NCBI RefSeq assembly: GCF_900103135.1
Contig: NZ_FNGO01000020.1
Span: 1-42,895, forward strand
Source of the DNA: Halarsenatibacter silvermanii
GTDB taxonomy: Bacteria > Bacillota > Halanaerobiia > Halanaerobiales > Halarsenatibacteraceae
DNA length: 42,895 bases
Direction of reading: 5' to 3'
Positions 7,432 to 16,426 of the stretch are shown here, in pieces. A program made the position numbers and the translations under genes. Below the pieces are notes generated by a model. The model was given only the letters and a program-made list of their open reading frames with translations, ran no database searches and was not told where the DNA came from. Position 1 is the first letter of the stretch, and the number at the start of each line of letters is the position of its first letter.

Positions 7432-10086
7432 ATGAAGAGAAAATTAGAACAACCCATAAAAAATAATCATATGTTAAACAAAGAATTTTTAGCCTTCGTT
7501 GACACCATGGAAGAGAATACGGCGATTTTAAATAAAGAAGGCAAAATTGTATATATCAATCAGGCCTGGATAGAATTCGGCCTGGCCAACGATATTGCCC
7601 GGGAGGATTATGGTCTGGGAGTAAATTATCTTGAGATAGCCAGAAATGCCGAGGGAGAGGATGCTGCCAGAGCAGAAAAAGCGGTTGAAGGCATAAAAGC
7701 AGTGCTGGCGGGAGAAATGGATAACTTTACTCTGGAATATCCCTGCCATTCTCCGGAGGAAAAACGCTGGTTTAGAATGAAGGTAAAAGCATATGGCGAT
7801 AAATCCATAGTAATGCATGAAAATATAACAAAAAGAGTAAAGCAGAGGATTAAGCGCAGGGAAAGAACCAAAGAATTGGAAGGCTTATATTACACTTTCA
7901 AACTCGCAGAAAATAGAGACAGAACTATAGATGAGATATTATCCCGCCTCAGCCGTAAATTAGCTGATTTCTGGCAGCATCCGGAAAAAATCCAGGTCCG
8001 CATCCGCTATGCAGATGAGGAGTATCTCTCGGAGAATTTCCGGGAAACCGGCTGCATATTGAAGGGAGATATCGTGGTTTTAGACGAGAAAAAAGGAACG
8101 ATAGAAGTTTTTTGTCCGGAGGAAAAAAAAGATTACAGCGCAGATTTCTTTCTGGCCAGAGAAGAAGAGCTGCTTCAGGGTATTTCCAGAACTTTGAGCG
8201 GTGAATTTTCCCGTAGAATCACAGAAAATAAGCTCAGAAATAATAAAAATCTGCTGCAGAGCCTGACCAATAAGACACCGGGAACAGTTTATCAGTATCA
8301 GCTTTTTCCCGACGGATCTTCCCGTTTTCCCTATGCCACGGAGGGCATCTATGAAATTTATGAGGTAACACCGGAAGAAATAAAAGAAGATGCCGGTAAA
8401 GTATTCGATAGGCTTCATTCGGAAGATTATGAACGGGTAGCTGACTCCATCAAAAAATCAGCGGAAAATTTGACTGTCTGGGAAGATGAATACAGGGTCA
8501 ATTTACCCGAGAAAGGCATAAGATGGGTTGAAGGCTATGCCGAGCCGGAAAAAAGACCTGACGGCAGCGTTATCTGGTACGGCAATATAAGAGATGTTAC
8601 CGAGCGCAAAAAAAGAGAAGAAGCGATCAAAAATCTGCATGATGTTGCTGTAAACTTTAAAGAAGCGGAAGATGAAAAAGAAGTATCGGAAATGACTGTA
8701 GAAGCTGCTGAAAACTTATTGAACTTTCAAAACTGTAAAATATTGCTGGTGGAAGAAGGGATGTTTAAACCCACAGCCTGCACTTCCAGGGCAGAAACGA
8801 AAAAGATGCCTGTAAGCGAGGGGATAGCAGGACAAACCTATCGCAGCGGCGAAAGCTTTATCAGCGGTAATATTAGCAGCAATCCAGAAGCCAGTCCCGT
8901 AAAAGATTCCTATAAATCATTAATCAGCATACCCGTCGGAAACTATGGAGTATTTCAGGTTCTGGCAGAAGAGGAAAAAGCTTTCTCTAAAAAAGATCTG
9001 GAATTGGCCAAGCTTTTAATTTCTCACACTACCGCTGCCCTGGAGAGATTCAGTTATGAAAAAGAATTAGAATATATGAGCTTTCACGATGAACTGACAG
9101 GCCTTTATAACCGCAGATTTTTGCAAACAGAGATGAAAAGGCTGAATACAGAACGTCAGCTGCCTTTAAGCATTGTCATGCTCGATATAAATGACCTGAA
9201 AATAATCAATGACAGCATGGGGCATGATAAAGGTGACGAGCTGATAGTCAAAACAGCCGAGCTTTTAAAAGATAATATAAGAAAGGAGGATATACTGGCC
9301 AGATATGGCGGTGATGAGTTTGTGATTTTGCTGCCGCAGACCAGCAAGGAAAAAGCCGAAGAAGTACTAAAGCGCATAAGGACATCCAGTGAGAAAACTG
9401 AAGAGGAAGACCTTCCCGTTTCGCTGGGAGCAGGTATAGCTGTTAAAAATAATGTCGAACGGGAGATATACGAAATTTTGAAAAAGGCAGATGATGCTTT
9501 AAACCGAAACAAACTCTCGGATAAAAAAAGCCGAAAAAATAAGCTGGTACAGGTCTTATTGAACGCTCTGGCGGCTAAAAGTGATGAGACCAGAGATCAT
9601 GCATTAAGAATGACCGATCTGGCCTCCAGACTGGGGGTAAAGCTGGGGATTACCAATTCGGAACTGAACAGATTATCCCTGCTGGCTTCTTTGCATGATA
9701 TAGGTAAAACTTCTATTTCCGAAGAGATATTGACCAAACCGGGAGAATTGACCGATGAGGAATGGGAAATAATGAAAGAACATCCCGAGAGAGGCTACAA
9801 AATAGCTTCCGCCTCTGCAGAATTTGCCCCTGTAGCCGAAGATATTCTGGCTCATCATGAACGCTGGGATGGAGAAGGTTATCCTCAGGGGTTAAAAGGG
9901 GAAAGCATCCCTTATCTGGCCCGCATAATTTCCATAATAGACGCCTACGATGTCATGACCAGCAATAGATCTTACAGCCCCTCTATGAGCAAAGAAGAAA
10001 CTCTAAGAGAGATAAAAGATTGTGCCGGCGGTCAGTTTGATCCGGAACTGGCGGAAAAATTTGTGGAGCTGATGAAAGAAAAATAA
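7432..10086 (+). CDS. PAS-PAS-GAF-GGDEF-HD-GYP cyclic-di-nucleotide signalling protein
   Basis: A soluble 884-residue multidomain sensor. A PAS domain lies at about 20-135. A linker domain at 140-265 recurs in the 13785 gene. A second PAS is at 270-395, a GAF at 400-545, GGDEF at 550-705 and HD-GYP at 708-884. The cyclase site is intact (RYGGDEF near 625) and carries the RxxD product-inhibition site (RKED) just before it. The phosphodiesterase has HDIGK near 755 and HHERWDGEGYP near 810. Both synthesis and degradation of c-di-GMP are therefore possible; which dominates is not visible. The upstream GTG at 7423 is part of the GGGGTG ribosome binding site, so the ATG at 7432 is preferred. No membrane segment is present, so the signal is internal. 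Confidence 0.9.
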   Translation: MKRKLEQPIKNNHMLNKEFLAFVDTMEENTAILNKEGKIVYINQAWIEFGLANDIAREDYGLGVNYLEIARNAEGEDAARAEKAVEGIKAVLAGEMDNFTLEYPCHSPEEKRWFRMKVKAYGDKSIVMHENITKRVKQRIKRRERTKELEGLYYTFKLAENRDRTIDEILSRLSRKLADFWQHPEKIQVRIRYADEEYLSENFRETGCILKGDIVVLDEKKGTIEVFCPEEKKDYSADFFLAREEELLQGISRTLSGEFSRRITENKLRNNKNLLQSLTNKTPGTVYQYQLFPDGSSRFPYATEGIYEIYEVTPEEIKEDAGKVFDRLHSEDYERVADSIKKSAENLTVWEDEYRVNLPEKGIRWVEGYAEPEKRPDGSVIWYGNIRDVTERKKREEAIKNLHDVAVNFKEAEDEKEVSEMTVEAAENLLNFQNCKILLVEEGMFKPTACTSRAETKKMPVSEGIAGQTYRSGESFISGNISSNPEASPVKDSYKSLISIPVGNYGVFQVLAEEEKAFSKKDLELAKLLISHTTAALERFSYEKELEYMSFHDELTGLYNRRFLQTEMKRLNTERQLPLSIVMLDINDLKIINDSMGHDKGDELIVKTAELLKDNIRKEDILARYGGDEFVILLPQTSKEKAEEVLKRIRTSSEKTEEEDLPVSLGAGIAVKNNVEREIYEILKKADDALNRNKLSDKKSRKNKLVQVLLNALAAKSDETRDHALRMTDLASRLGVKLGITNSELNRLSLLASLHDIGKTSISEEILTKPGELTDEEWEIMKEHPERGYKIASASAEFAPVAEDILAHHERWDGEGYPQGLKGESIPYLARIISIIDAYDVMTSNRSYSPSMSKEETLREIKDCAGGQFDPELAEKFVELMKEK

Positions 10087-10235
10087 AGAAATAAATTAAA
10101 AAATTATATTTTGCAGGTTAAAAATTGCAGAAAGATTTAATATATGTTATACTTGAGTTAAGATATAGAATTATCATACTAAATCATCGGGTTAACGGCA
10201 AAACAGCAGACCTTTCGATATAAATATAAAAATCC

Positions 10236-10268
10236 AAAAGCTTCCAGCAATTCAAGCTGGGAGCTTTT
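10236..10268 (+). terminator. Intrinsic terminator between the two GGDEF/HD-GYP genes
   Basis: A 13-bp stem AAAAGCTTCCAGC (10236-10248) / GCTGGGAGCTTTT (10256-10268) has one wobble pair and a 7-base loop. It lies 150 bases after the first gene's stop. It implies the second gene has its own promoter; a TATAAT at 10291-10296 is a weak candidate. Confidence 0.65.
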
Positions 10269-10361
10269 CTGCTTTAAGAATGTAATCGCTTATAATAGCC
10301 GGGAACGATAAATGAATGTGGCCATCTGAGACAAAAAAATAGGGGATTTGAGGTGTTATAT

Positions 10362-11828
10362 ATGGATATAAGCGCCAAAAAGCTCCTCCAGGGTGATTAT
10401 GAAATAAGCAGAGAATTTTTGGCTTTTGTTGACACCATGGAGGAAAATTCAGCAATTTTAGATAAAGAAGGTAAAATTATATATATCAATAAAGCCTGGA
10501 TAGAGTTTGCGCGGGCCAATGATATTGCCCGGGATGATTATGGTCTGGGGGCAAATTATCTGGAGATAGCCAGAAATGCAGAGGGAGAGGCAGCTAAAAA
10601 AGCAAAAAAGGCGGCCGCAGGCATAGAAGCTGTGCTGGCGGGAGATGTGGATGAATTTTCTCTGGAATATTCCGCCCATTCGCCGAAAAATAAACGCTGG
10701 TTTAAGATGAGAGTGAAAACATTTGCAGATGATAAAGCTGTAGTGATGCATGAAGAGATTACGGAGAGAAAAGAAAAAGAAAGACAGTTAAAATATAAGA
10801 CATTCCATGATGAGCTTACCGGTTTATATAACCGTACGTTTTTTGTAGAAGAGATGAAAAGACTTGATACAAAAAGACAGCTTCCTTTCAGCATAATAAT
10901 GGCGGATATCAATGGCCTAAAACTTATAAATGATACCTTCGGTCATGAAAAAGGCGATGAAGTGCTGGAAAACGCAGCTGAAATTCTCGAAGATAATGTC
11001 AGAGATGAAGATATTCTGGCCCGCATCGGCGGCGATGAATTTGTAATACTGCTTCCCCAGACCGGCAAAGCGGAGGCTGAGGAAATAGCCGCACGAATCA
11101 GAAAAAGCTGCCAAAAAACCCATCAAGGAGATCGTAATAAAGCAATAGGGGAAGAACCTGTAATCTCTTTGGGGATAGGGATGGCAACTAAGTCTAACAC
11201 CGGTCAGGCTATGGAAGATACGCTTAATTTTGCCGATGAAAGAATGTATGAGGACAAGAGAGAAAACGGACTTATGGCCAAAAGAAAGATGATCAATGCT
11301 TTTTTACATAGGCTTTATGCCAAAACATTTGAAACAGAAGCACACACTTTAAGGGTTACCCGGTTGGCAATAAAATTGGGGGAAAGGCTGGGTTTGGATG
11401 ATGATAGCCTGAAATATTTAGCCCGGCTGGGAGGGCTGCATGATATTGGAGAAATGACTATTGAAGAGGAGATCATTAAAAAACCTGAAAAGTTAAAAGA
11501 AGGAGAATTTGAGAAAATAAAGGTTCATCCTGTTAAAGGCGCTGCTCTTGTTAATTCTGTAGAAGAATTTTCTTCTATTTCCGACATAATAAAATCACAT
11601 CATGAGAGATGGGATGGCGAGGGTTATCCGGAAGGGCTTGTGGGTGAAAACATCCCTCTTTTAGCCCGGATATTTTCTATAGTTGATGCCTATGATGTTA
11701 TGACTACCGGCAGACCCTATCAGGAAAAAATAAGCAAAAAGGAAGCTTTAGAAGAAATTAAAGAGTGTGCCGGCACGCAGTTTGATCCGGAATTGGCGGA
11801 AAAGTTTGTGGAAATTATGGATAGCTAA
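10362..11828 (+). CDS. PAS-GGDEF-HD-GYP protein with altered HDIG(E) site
   Basis: A 488-residue paralogue of the 7432 gene without its linker, second PAS and GAF. PAS at about 15-130 is nearly identical in sequence to the first PAS there. GGDEF at 140-300 keeps RIGGDEF near 222 and an RxxD inhibition site (RDED). HD-GYP at 305-488 has HHERWDGEGYP near 420. However, the HD motif reads LHDIGE near 360, whereas the family almost always has HDIGK. The His-Asp metal ligands remain, so activity may be altered but not surely lost. The ATG at 10362 follows GAGGTG; a GTG at 10353 overlaps that ribosome binding site and is not preferred. The stop is 15 bases before the next gene, so the pair is likely one operon. 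Confidence 0.9.
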   Translation: MDISAKKLLQGDYEISREFLAFVDTMEENSAILDKEGKIIYINKAWIEFARANDIARDDYGLGANYLEIARNAEGEAAKKAKKAAAGIEAVLAGDVDEFSLEYSAHSPKNKRWFKMRVKTFADDKAVVMHEEITERKEKERQLKYKTFHDELTGLYNRTFFVEEMKRLDTKRQLPFSIIMADINGLKLINDTFGHEKGDEVLENAAEILEDNVRDEDILARIGGDEFVILLPQTGKAEAEEIAARIRKSCQKTHQGDRNKAIGEEPVISLGIGMATKSNTGQAMEDTLNFADERMYEDKRENGLMAKRKMINAFLHRLYAKTFETEAHTLRVTRLAIKLGERLGLDDDSLKYLARLGGLHDIGEMTIEEEIIKKPEKLKEGEFEKIKVHPVKGAALVNSVEEFSSISDIIKSHHERWDGEGYPEGLVGENIPLLARIFSIVDAYDVMTTGRPYQEKISKKEALEEIKECAGTQFDPELAEKFVEIMDS

Positions 11829-11843
11829 AGGGGGGATTTATAT

Positions 11844-13697
11844 ATGTCAGTTCTGGGAGAAAACCCTCTCGAAAATTTATTTGAGATTGATGAAGAAAAT
11901 AAAAAAATTGAAGTTAAAATTTCTGAAAAACAGGAGCGTTACCCCGTTATTATGCCGGGTGAGAATATTGAATTACACCTGAAAGAGAAAAAAATTACTT
12001 CCCGCCGGTTATTAGCCTCTAATTGCGTTCTTGATTATCAACTCCTGCATGAAGCCCCTCGTAAACATATCGATATAAATCTTCGTGAAGACGAGATTAA
12101 AGCTTATCTCGATATCAAACTGAAACCGGCAATAAAATACGAAATTTCCCTGAATGAAATTCGAGAGGGTATAAAAATCGAGGGAAAGCAGGTAAATTCA
12201 AAAGTACCCGAACTTACCAAAAAAGATATAACATCGGAATTGGCGGAGGCCGGAATATTTTATGGAATTAAACGAGAGAAGATTGCTGATATCGCTGCTA
12301 AAAACTCCGGGTGTGAGGGAGAACTGATAGCAGAAGGGAAAAAACCGATCCCGGGTGAGTCGGCCAGCATAAATAGAATAGTTCCCGAGCGAGTTAAGAA
12401 ACAAAATAAAAATTCCCGGGAAAAGATTGATCATTATCAAAATATCATATTTTCTGTTCTTCCCGGTGAAATAATTGCAGAAAAGAAAGGTCCGACCGAG
12501 GGGAAGCCGGGCAAAAGTGTCACCGGCAAAATGATTCCAGCTCAGGACGGAGAAGATATAGAATTGGAAGCTGAAGAAGGTGCTCAGCTCAGTGATGATG
12601 GTCACAAAGTTATAGCACTTATCTCCGGACGGCCGGAATTTAAAGAAGATAAAGAAGGTTTAAAAGCTCGCGTGGTTTCCCGGTATTTAATCGCCGGTGA
12701 TATAGATAAGAGCGAGGGCAATGTTGAGTTTGCCGGCGATCTTAAAGTGACGGGCAGTATTCAGGATTACTTTGGAGCCATTGCTGAAAAAAATATATCT
12801 GTCAAAAAACAAATCAACAATGCCGAAATAAAGGCTGGCGGCGATATTTTTGTCGGGGGCAGCATTGCAGGAGCAAAACTTTATGCCGGCCTGCTTAATT
12901 TCAAAGGTGAGCATGAAAAACTTGAAATTGGAAATGCACTTCAAGATCTGTATTCTTTTTTCCTTACCAACGCTGATAATTTGGTCAAAAAACTTGAAAA
13001 AGAGGAAAGCGCTCATCTGGAAATAAGGAAATTAATTCTGGAAAACAGGTCAGTCAGAAAATCTATAAAGCAAATAAATTCCCTCTGGAAAAAATATGAA
13101 AAAGAGGATAGAAAACTTCCAGCTTCTCTGCCTCTTACCGGCAAAGAAATAAAATGGCTGCATGATTTTGTCTTCGGTGATATGTTACTGGATAAGGATA
13201 AAACCAGGGATCAATTTATAAATATTGTGGATAACTTGAAAAACTGGGCCGCCGCTGAGAATAATGGCCAGGGGAATATAGTGGTAAGGCAGGCTCAAAA
13301 CTCTTCTTTAACTGCAGCCGAAGATGTTGTTATATTGGGAGAAGGAAGTTATACCTCGACTATAAAGGCGGGGAAAAATATTATAGTTAGACAGAAAAAT
13401 GCTTTTTTCAAGAGCGGTCAGGCTAATGCTCAGAGATGGTTTGTTTCTGGCTGTGCGGGCACACCAATGTCCCAAACGACAATTAGGGTGGGAGAGGGTA
13501 TTATCGTAAATAGGGTTAAAGGACCTATCATTGTTGGAACCTGGAATGATAAAAAAACTATTGCTCCGCAAAAAACAACCCTTTATCTGCAGGTGAATGA
13601 AGAAGGTAAATTACAGGAAAAAAGCTTCAGTAAATGGCGAAACATGGTGGCAAAAAAGATCGATAAAGAACTCATCTCAGCCTGGAAAAGTTTGTAA
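11844..13697 (+). CDS. FapA-like protein (DUF342), beta-helix polymer-type
   Basis: A 617-residue protein of the DUF342/FapA family. The hallmark central part is clear: GKSVTGKMIPAQDG near residue 222, then VEFAGDLKVTGSIQ and AGGDIFVGGSIAGAKLYAG, the repeating right-handed beta-helix pattern. A Lys/Glu-rich coiled-coil insertion lies at about 375-440, and the helix resumes with NIVVRQAQNS and IKAGKNIIVRQ. FapA of Vibrio affects polar flagellar assembly and protein localisation. In Firmicutes the role is unknown, and members are often found beside signalling genes, as here. The ATG at 11844 has a strong AGGGGGGA site. It follows the GGDEF/HD-GYP gene by 15 bases and very likely forms an operon with it. 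Confidence 0.8.
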   Translation: MSVLGENPLENLFEIDEENKKIEVKISEKQERYPVIMPGENIELHLKEKKITSRRLLASNCVLDYQLLHEAPRKHIDINLREDEIKAYLDIKLKPAIKYEISLNEIREGIKIEGKQVNSKVPELTKKDITSELAEAGIFYGIKREKIADIAAKNSGCEGELIAEGKKPIPGESASINRIVPERVKKQNKNSREKIDHYQNIIFSVLPGEIIAEKKGPTEGKPGKSVTGKMIPAQDGEDIELEAEEGAQLSDDGHKVIALISGRPEFKEDKEGLKARVVSRYLIAGDIDKSEGNVEFAGDLKVTGSIQDYFGAIAEKNISVKKQINNAEIKAGGDIFVGGSIAGAKLYAGLLNFKGEHEKLEIGNALQDLYSFFLTNADNLVKKLEKEESAHLEIRKLILENRSVRKSIKQINSLWKKYEKEDRKLPASLPLTGKEIKWLHDFVFGDMLLDKDKTRDQFINIVDNLKNWAAAENNGQGNIVVRQAQNSSLTAAEDVVILGEGSYTSTIKAGKNIIVRQKNAFFKSGQANAQRWFVSGCAGTPMSQTTIRVGEGIIVNRVKGPIIVGTWNDKKTIAPQKTTLYLQVNEEGKLQEKSFSKWRNMVAKKIDKELISAWKSL

Positions 13698-13784
13698 AGA
13701 AAACTTGCTTTTTAAACAAACAAAAATTATCAGCAAGTACAGGCCCCTGGAATGAGAGAACGAGAGGGTTTGAGGAGGGTTATA

Positions 13785-16292
13785 ATGGAAGATAATGAAT
13801 TGAGTGAAGATGATTTTGAGGGACTGCGTGAGAAGGCTGAGAAAGTTTTAAGCAGCAAGGAGATTGAGCAGCCAGAAGATTTAGAGGAGATGTCTCAAGA
13901 GGAGATACATCAGTTTTTACACGAACTACAGGTGCATCAAATAGAACTTGAGCTGCAAAAGGAAGAACTGCTCGAAGCGCAATCTAAACTGGAAAAGGCC
14001 CGCTCACGCTATTACGAGCTTTTTGACCTGGCTCCTGTAGGCTACTGCCGGCTTTCCAAAGAGGGCAAAATTAAAGAAGTCAATCTGGCTGCTGCCAGCT
14101 ATCTGGAAAAATCCCGGGAAGAATTGATGGAAAAAGAGATTTCTCAATATATCTTACCTGAGGATCAGGATACCTACTATCATTTCCGCAAAGATCTTTT
14201 TGACACCGGCAGTCCCCAGGAATGTGAATTAAGGATGCAGAAGGCCGGGGGAGAAATATTCTGGGTTCAGCTAAAGGCTGAAATCATACAGGGGAAAGAA
14301 GACAGGCCGGCTGTTTTTCTGACAATAGAGGATATAACAGAGAGAGTAAAGGAGAAGATAAAACGCAGGAAAAGAACCAAGGAACTTAAGGGCTTATATT
14401 TTACCTCCAAACTCGTCCAAAACAGAGACAAAACCATAGATGAAATATTATCCCTGCTCAGCCGCAAAATATCTGATTTTTTTAAATATCCGGAAAAAAC
14501 CTGTGTCCGCATAAGCTTTGCAGGTGAGGAATATCTTTCGGAAAACTTCCAGGAAACCAGCTGCATTTTGAAAAGTGATATCATGGTAGAGGGAGTTAAA
14601 GAGGGGTCTATAGAAGTTTTTGCTCTGGATAGAGAAAGACAAGATGGCCAGGCACTTTTTCTTACGGAAGAAAGGGATTTAATCCAGGATATTTCCAGAG
14701 CTTTGAGCAGTGAATTTTCCCGCAGAGCCAGTGAAGAAGAGCTTAAACTCACACAGTTTTCTGTGGATAAGGCCCCGGTGGGAGTTTTTTGGATAACTCC
14801 GGAAGGGAAATTTGAGTATGTAAATGATAGAGCCTGTGAAATTTTGAGTTATTCAAAAGATGAGTTAGTTGGTATGGAAGTTCCTGATATAGACCCCAAC
14901 TTTCAGGCAGAAAATCATGACCAGGAGTGGCAGAAGATCAAGGAGAAAAAGTATGACAAATTGGAGACACAGCTGATAAGAAAAAATGGGGAAAAATTTC
15001 CGGCTGAAGTGATAAACCGTTATTTGCAGTATAAAGATAAAGAGTATGAACTGGCTTTTGTCCTGGATATAACAGAGAGAAAGGAAAAAGAGAGACAGCT
15101 CAGAGATAATAAAAACCTGCTGCAGAGCCTGGCCAATACAACTCCGGGTTCAGTCTATCAGCTTAAGCTTTTGCCTGATGGTTCCTTCTGTTTTCCCTAT
15201 GCCACCGAAGATATCTATGAGATTTATGAAGTTACTCCGGAAGAAGTAAAAAAAGATGCCGGCAAAGTATTTGATAGGCTTCATCCGGAGGATTATGAGC
15301 GGGTAGCTGATTCCATCAAAAAGTCAGCGGAAAATTTAACTGTATGGGAGGAAGAATACAGAGTTAAACTGCCCGAAAAAGGCATAAGATGGCTGCATGG
15401 CTATGCCGAGCCGGAAAAAAGGCCTGACGGCAGCATCATCTGGCACGGCAATATAAGGGATATTACCGAACGCAAAAAAAGAGAAAGAAAGCTGCAGGAA
15501 CAAAAAGAGGAAATAGAAGAACTGAACGATAGTTTAAATGCCAATATAGAAAAGGCGAGAATGATGCATAGACAGTTTTTGCCCGATCACCTGCCGGAGG
15601 TTAATAATCTTTCTTTCAGCACCTATTATGAGCCGGCAGATAGGCTGGGCGGGGATTTTTATTATATGATCGAATTTGAAGACGAAATTCTTTTTTATAT
15701 ATCGGATGTGAGCGGTCATGATTTGAGCAGCTCCATGCTGAATATTTTTCTAAAAGATGCGATCAACTCCTATCTTTTTCACAGTCAGGAGACAGAGAAA
15801 AAGAAAAAATTATCGCCCGCTCACATTATCCAGCACGTAAATGAGCGGTTCAAGGAGGAAAACTTTCTCGCCGATTATTTCATCTGTCTGTTGATGGGAA
15901 CAATAGATAAAAAAAGTTTTGAAGTTAATCTCAGCAATGCTGGAATCCAGTTTCCGCCTTTCCTAATCCAGAGACAGGGCAGTGTTTCTTCTATCCCCTG
16001 CAGCGGTATGCCTGTAACAGTGGTGAATGAAAATTTCATCTATAAAAACTGCAGTTATAATCTCAAGCCCGGGGACACTCTCGTTATGAGTACAGATGGA
16101 TTATTTGAACAGGCAGACAGCCGAAATAATATGTATGGTGAAGAGAGGCATCTGCAGATATTGATCGAGAATGCTGATTTAAAACCAGAGGAAATGGTGC
16201 ATAAAATTTATGGAGATTTTGCTGAATTTAAAGGTGATGAACTCCTTCAGGATGATTTAACCTCACTTTTAATCCAGCGTGAGTTTGCTTAA
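13785..16292 (+). CDS. Multi-PAS SpoIIE/RsbU-type PP2C phosphatase
   Basis: An 835-residue soluble serine/threonine phosphatase with a large sensor part. A helical start with LHELQVHQIELELQKEEL (about 48-75) leads into PAS1 (84-200). A linker domain (205-335) shared with the 7432 gene follows, then PAS2 (335-450), PAS3 (460-580, also shared), a coiled coil, and a PP2C domain at 605-835. Metal-binding Asp residues are seen in GGDFY near 624, DVSGHD near 641, STDGLFEQ and QDDLTS. RsbU/SpoIIE phosphatases dephosphorylate STAS anti-sigma-factor antagonists, and a STAS gene lies at 20170. The ATG at 13785 follows GAGGAGGG; the upstream ATG at 13752 lacks a ribosome binding site. Confidence 0.87.
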   Translation: MEDNELSEDDFEGLREKAEKVLSSKEIEQPEDLEEMSQEEIHQFLHELQVHQIELELQKEELLEAQSKLEKARSRYYELFDLAPVGYCRLSKEGKIKEVNLAAASYLEKSREELMEKEISQYILPEDQDTYYHFRKDLFDTGSPQECELRMQKAGGEIFWVQLKAEIIQGKEDRPAVFLTIEDITERVKEKIKRRKRTKELKGLYFTSKLVQNRDKTIDEILSLLSRKISDFFKYPEKTCVRISFAGEEYLSENFQETSCILKSDIMVEGVKEGSIEVFALDRERQDGQALFLTEERDLIQDISRALSSEFSRRASEEELKLTQFSVDKAPVGVFWITPEGKFEYVNDRACEILSYSKDELVGMEVPDIDPNFQAENHDQEWQKIKEKKYDKLETQLIRKNGEKFPAEVINRYLQYKDKEYELAFVLDITERKEKERQLRDNKNLLQSLANTTPGSVYQLKLLPDGSFCFPYATEDIYEIYEVTPEEVKKDAGKVFDRLHPEDYERVADSIKKSAENLTVWEEEYRVKLPEKGIRWLHGYAEPEKRPDGSIIWHGNIRDITERKKRERKLQEQKEEIEELNDSLNANIEKARMMHRQFLPDHLPEVNNLSFSTYYEPADRLGGDFYYMIEFEDEILFYISDVSGHDLSSSMLNIFLKDAINSYLFHSQETEKKKKLSPAHIIQHVNERFKEENFLADYFICLLMGTIDKKSFEVNLSNAGIQFPPFLIQRQGSVSSIPCSGMPVTVVNENFIYKNCSYNLKPGDTLVMSTDGLFEQADSRNNMYGEERHLQILIENADLKPEEMVHKIYGDFAEFKGDELLQDDLTSLLIQREFA

Positions 16293-16426
16293 AGAAAATG
16301 ATAAAATTTGCAGCAATGTTGAAGTAAGCGGATAAATTATCAGATATAATAAGGCAAACAAATACATCATTTAATATCTCAAATTATTAAGATAAACAAA
16401 CTAAATTATATCAAGAGGTGGTTAAA

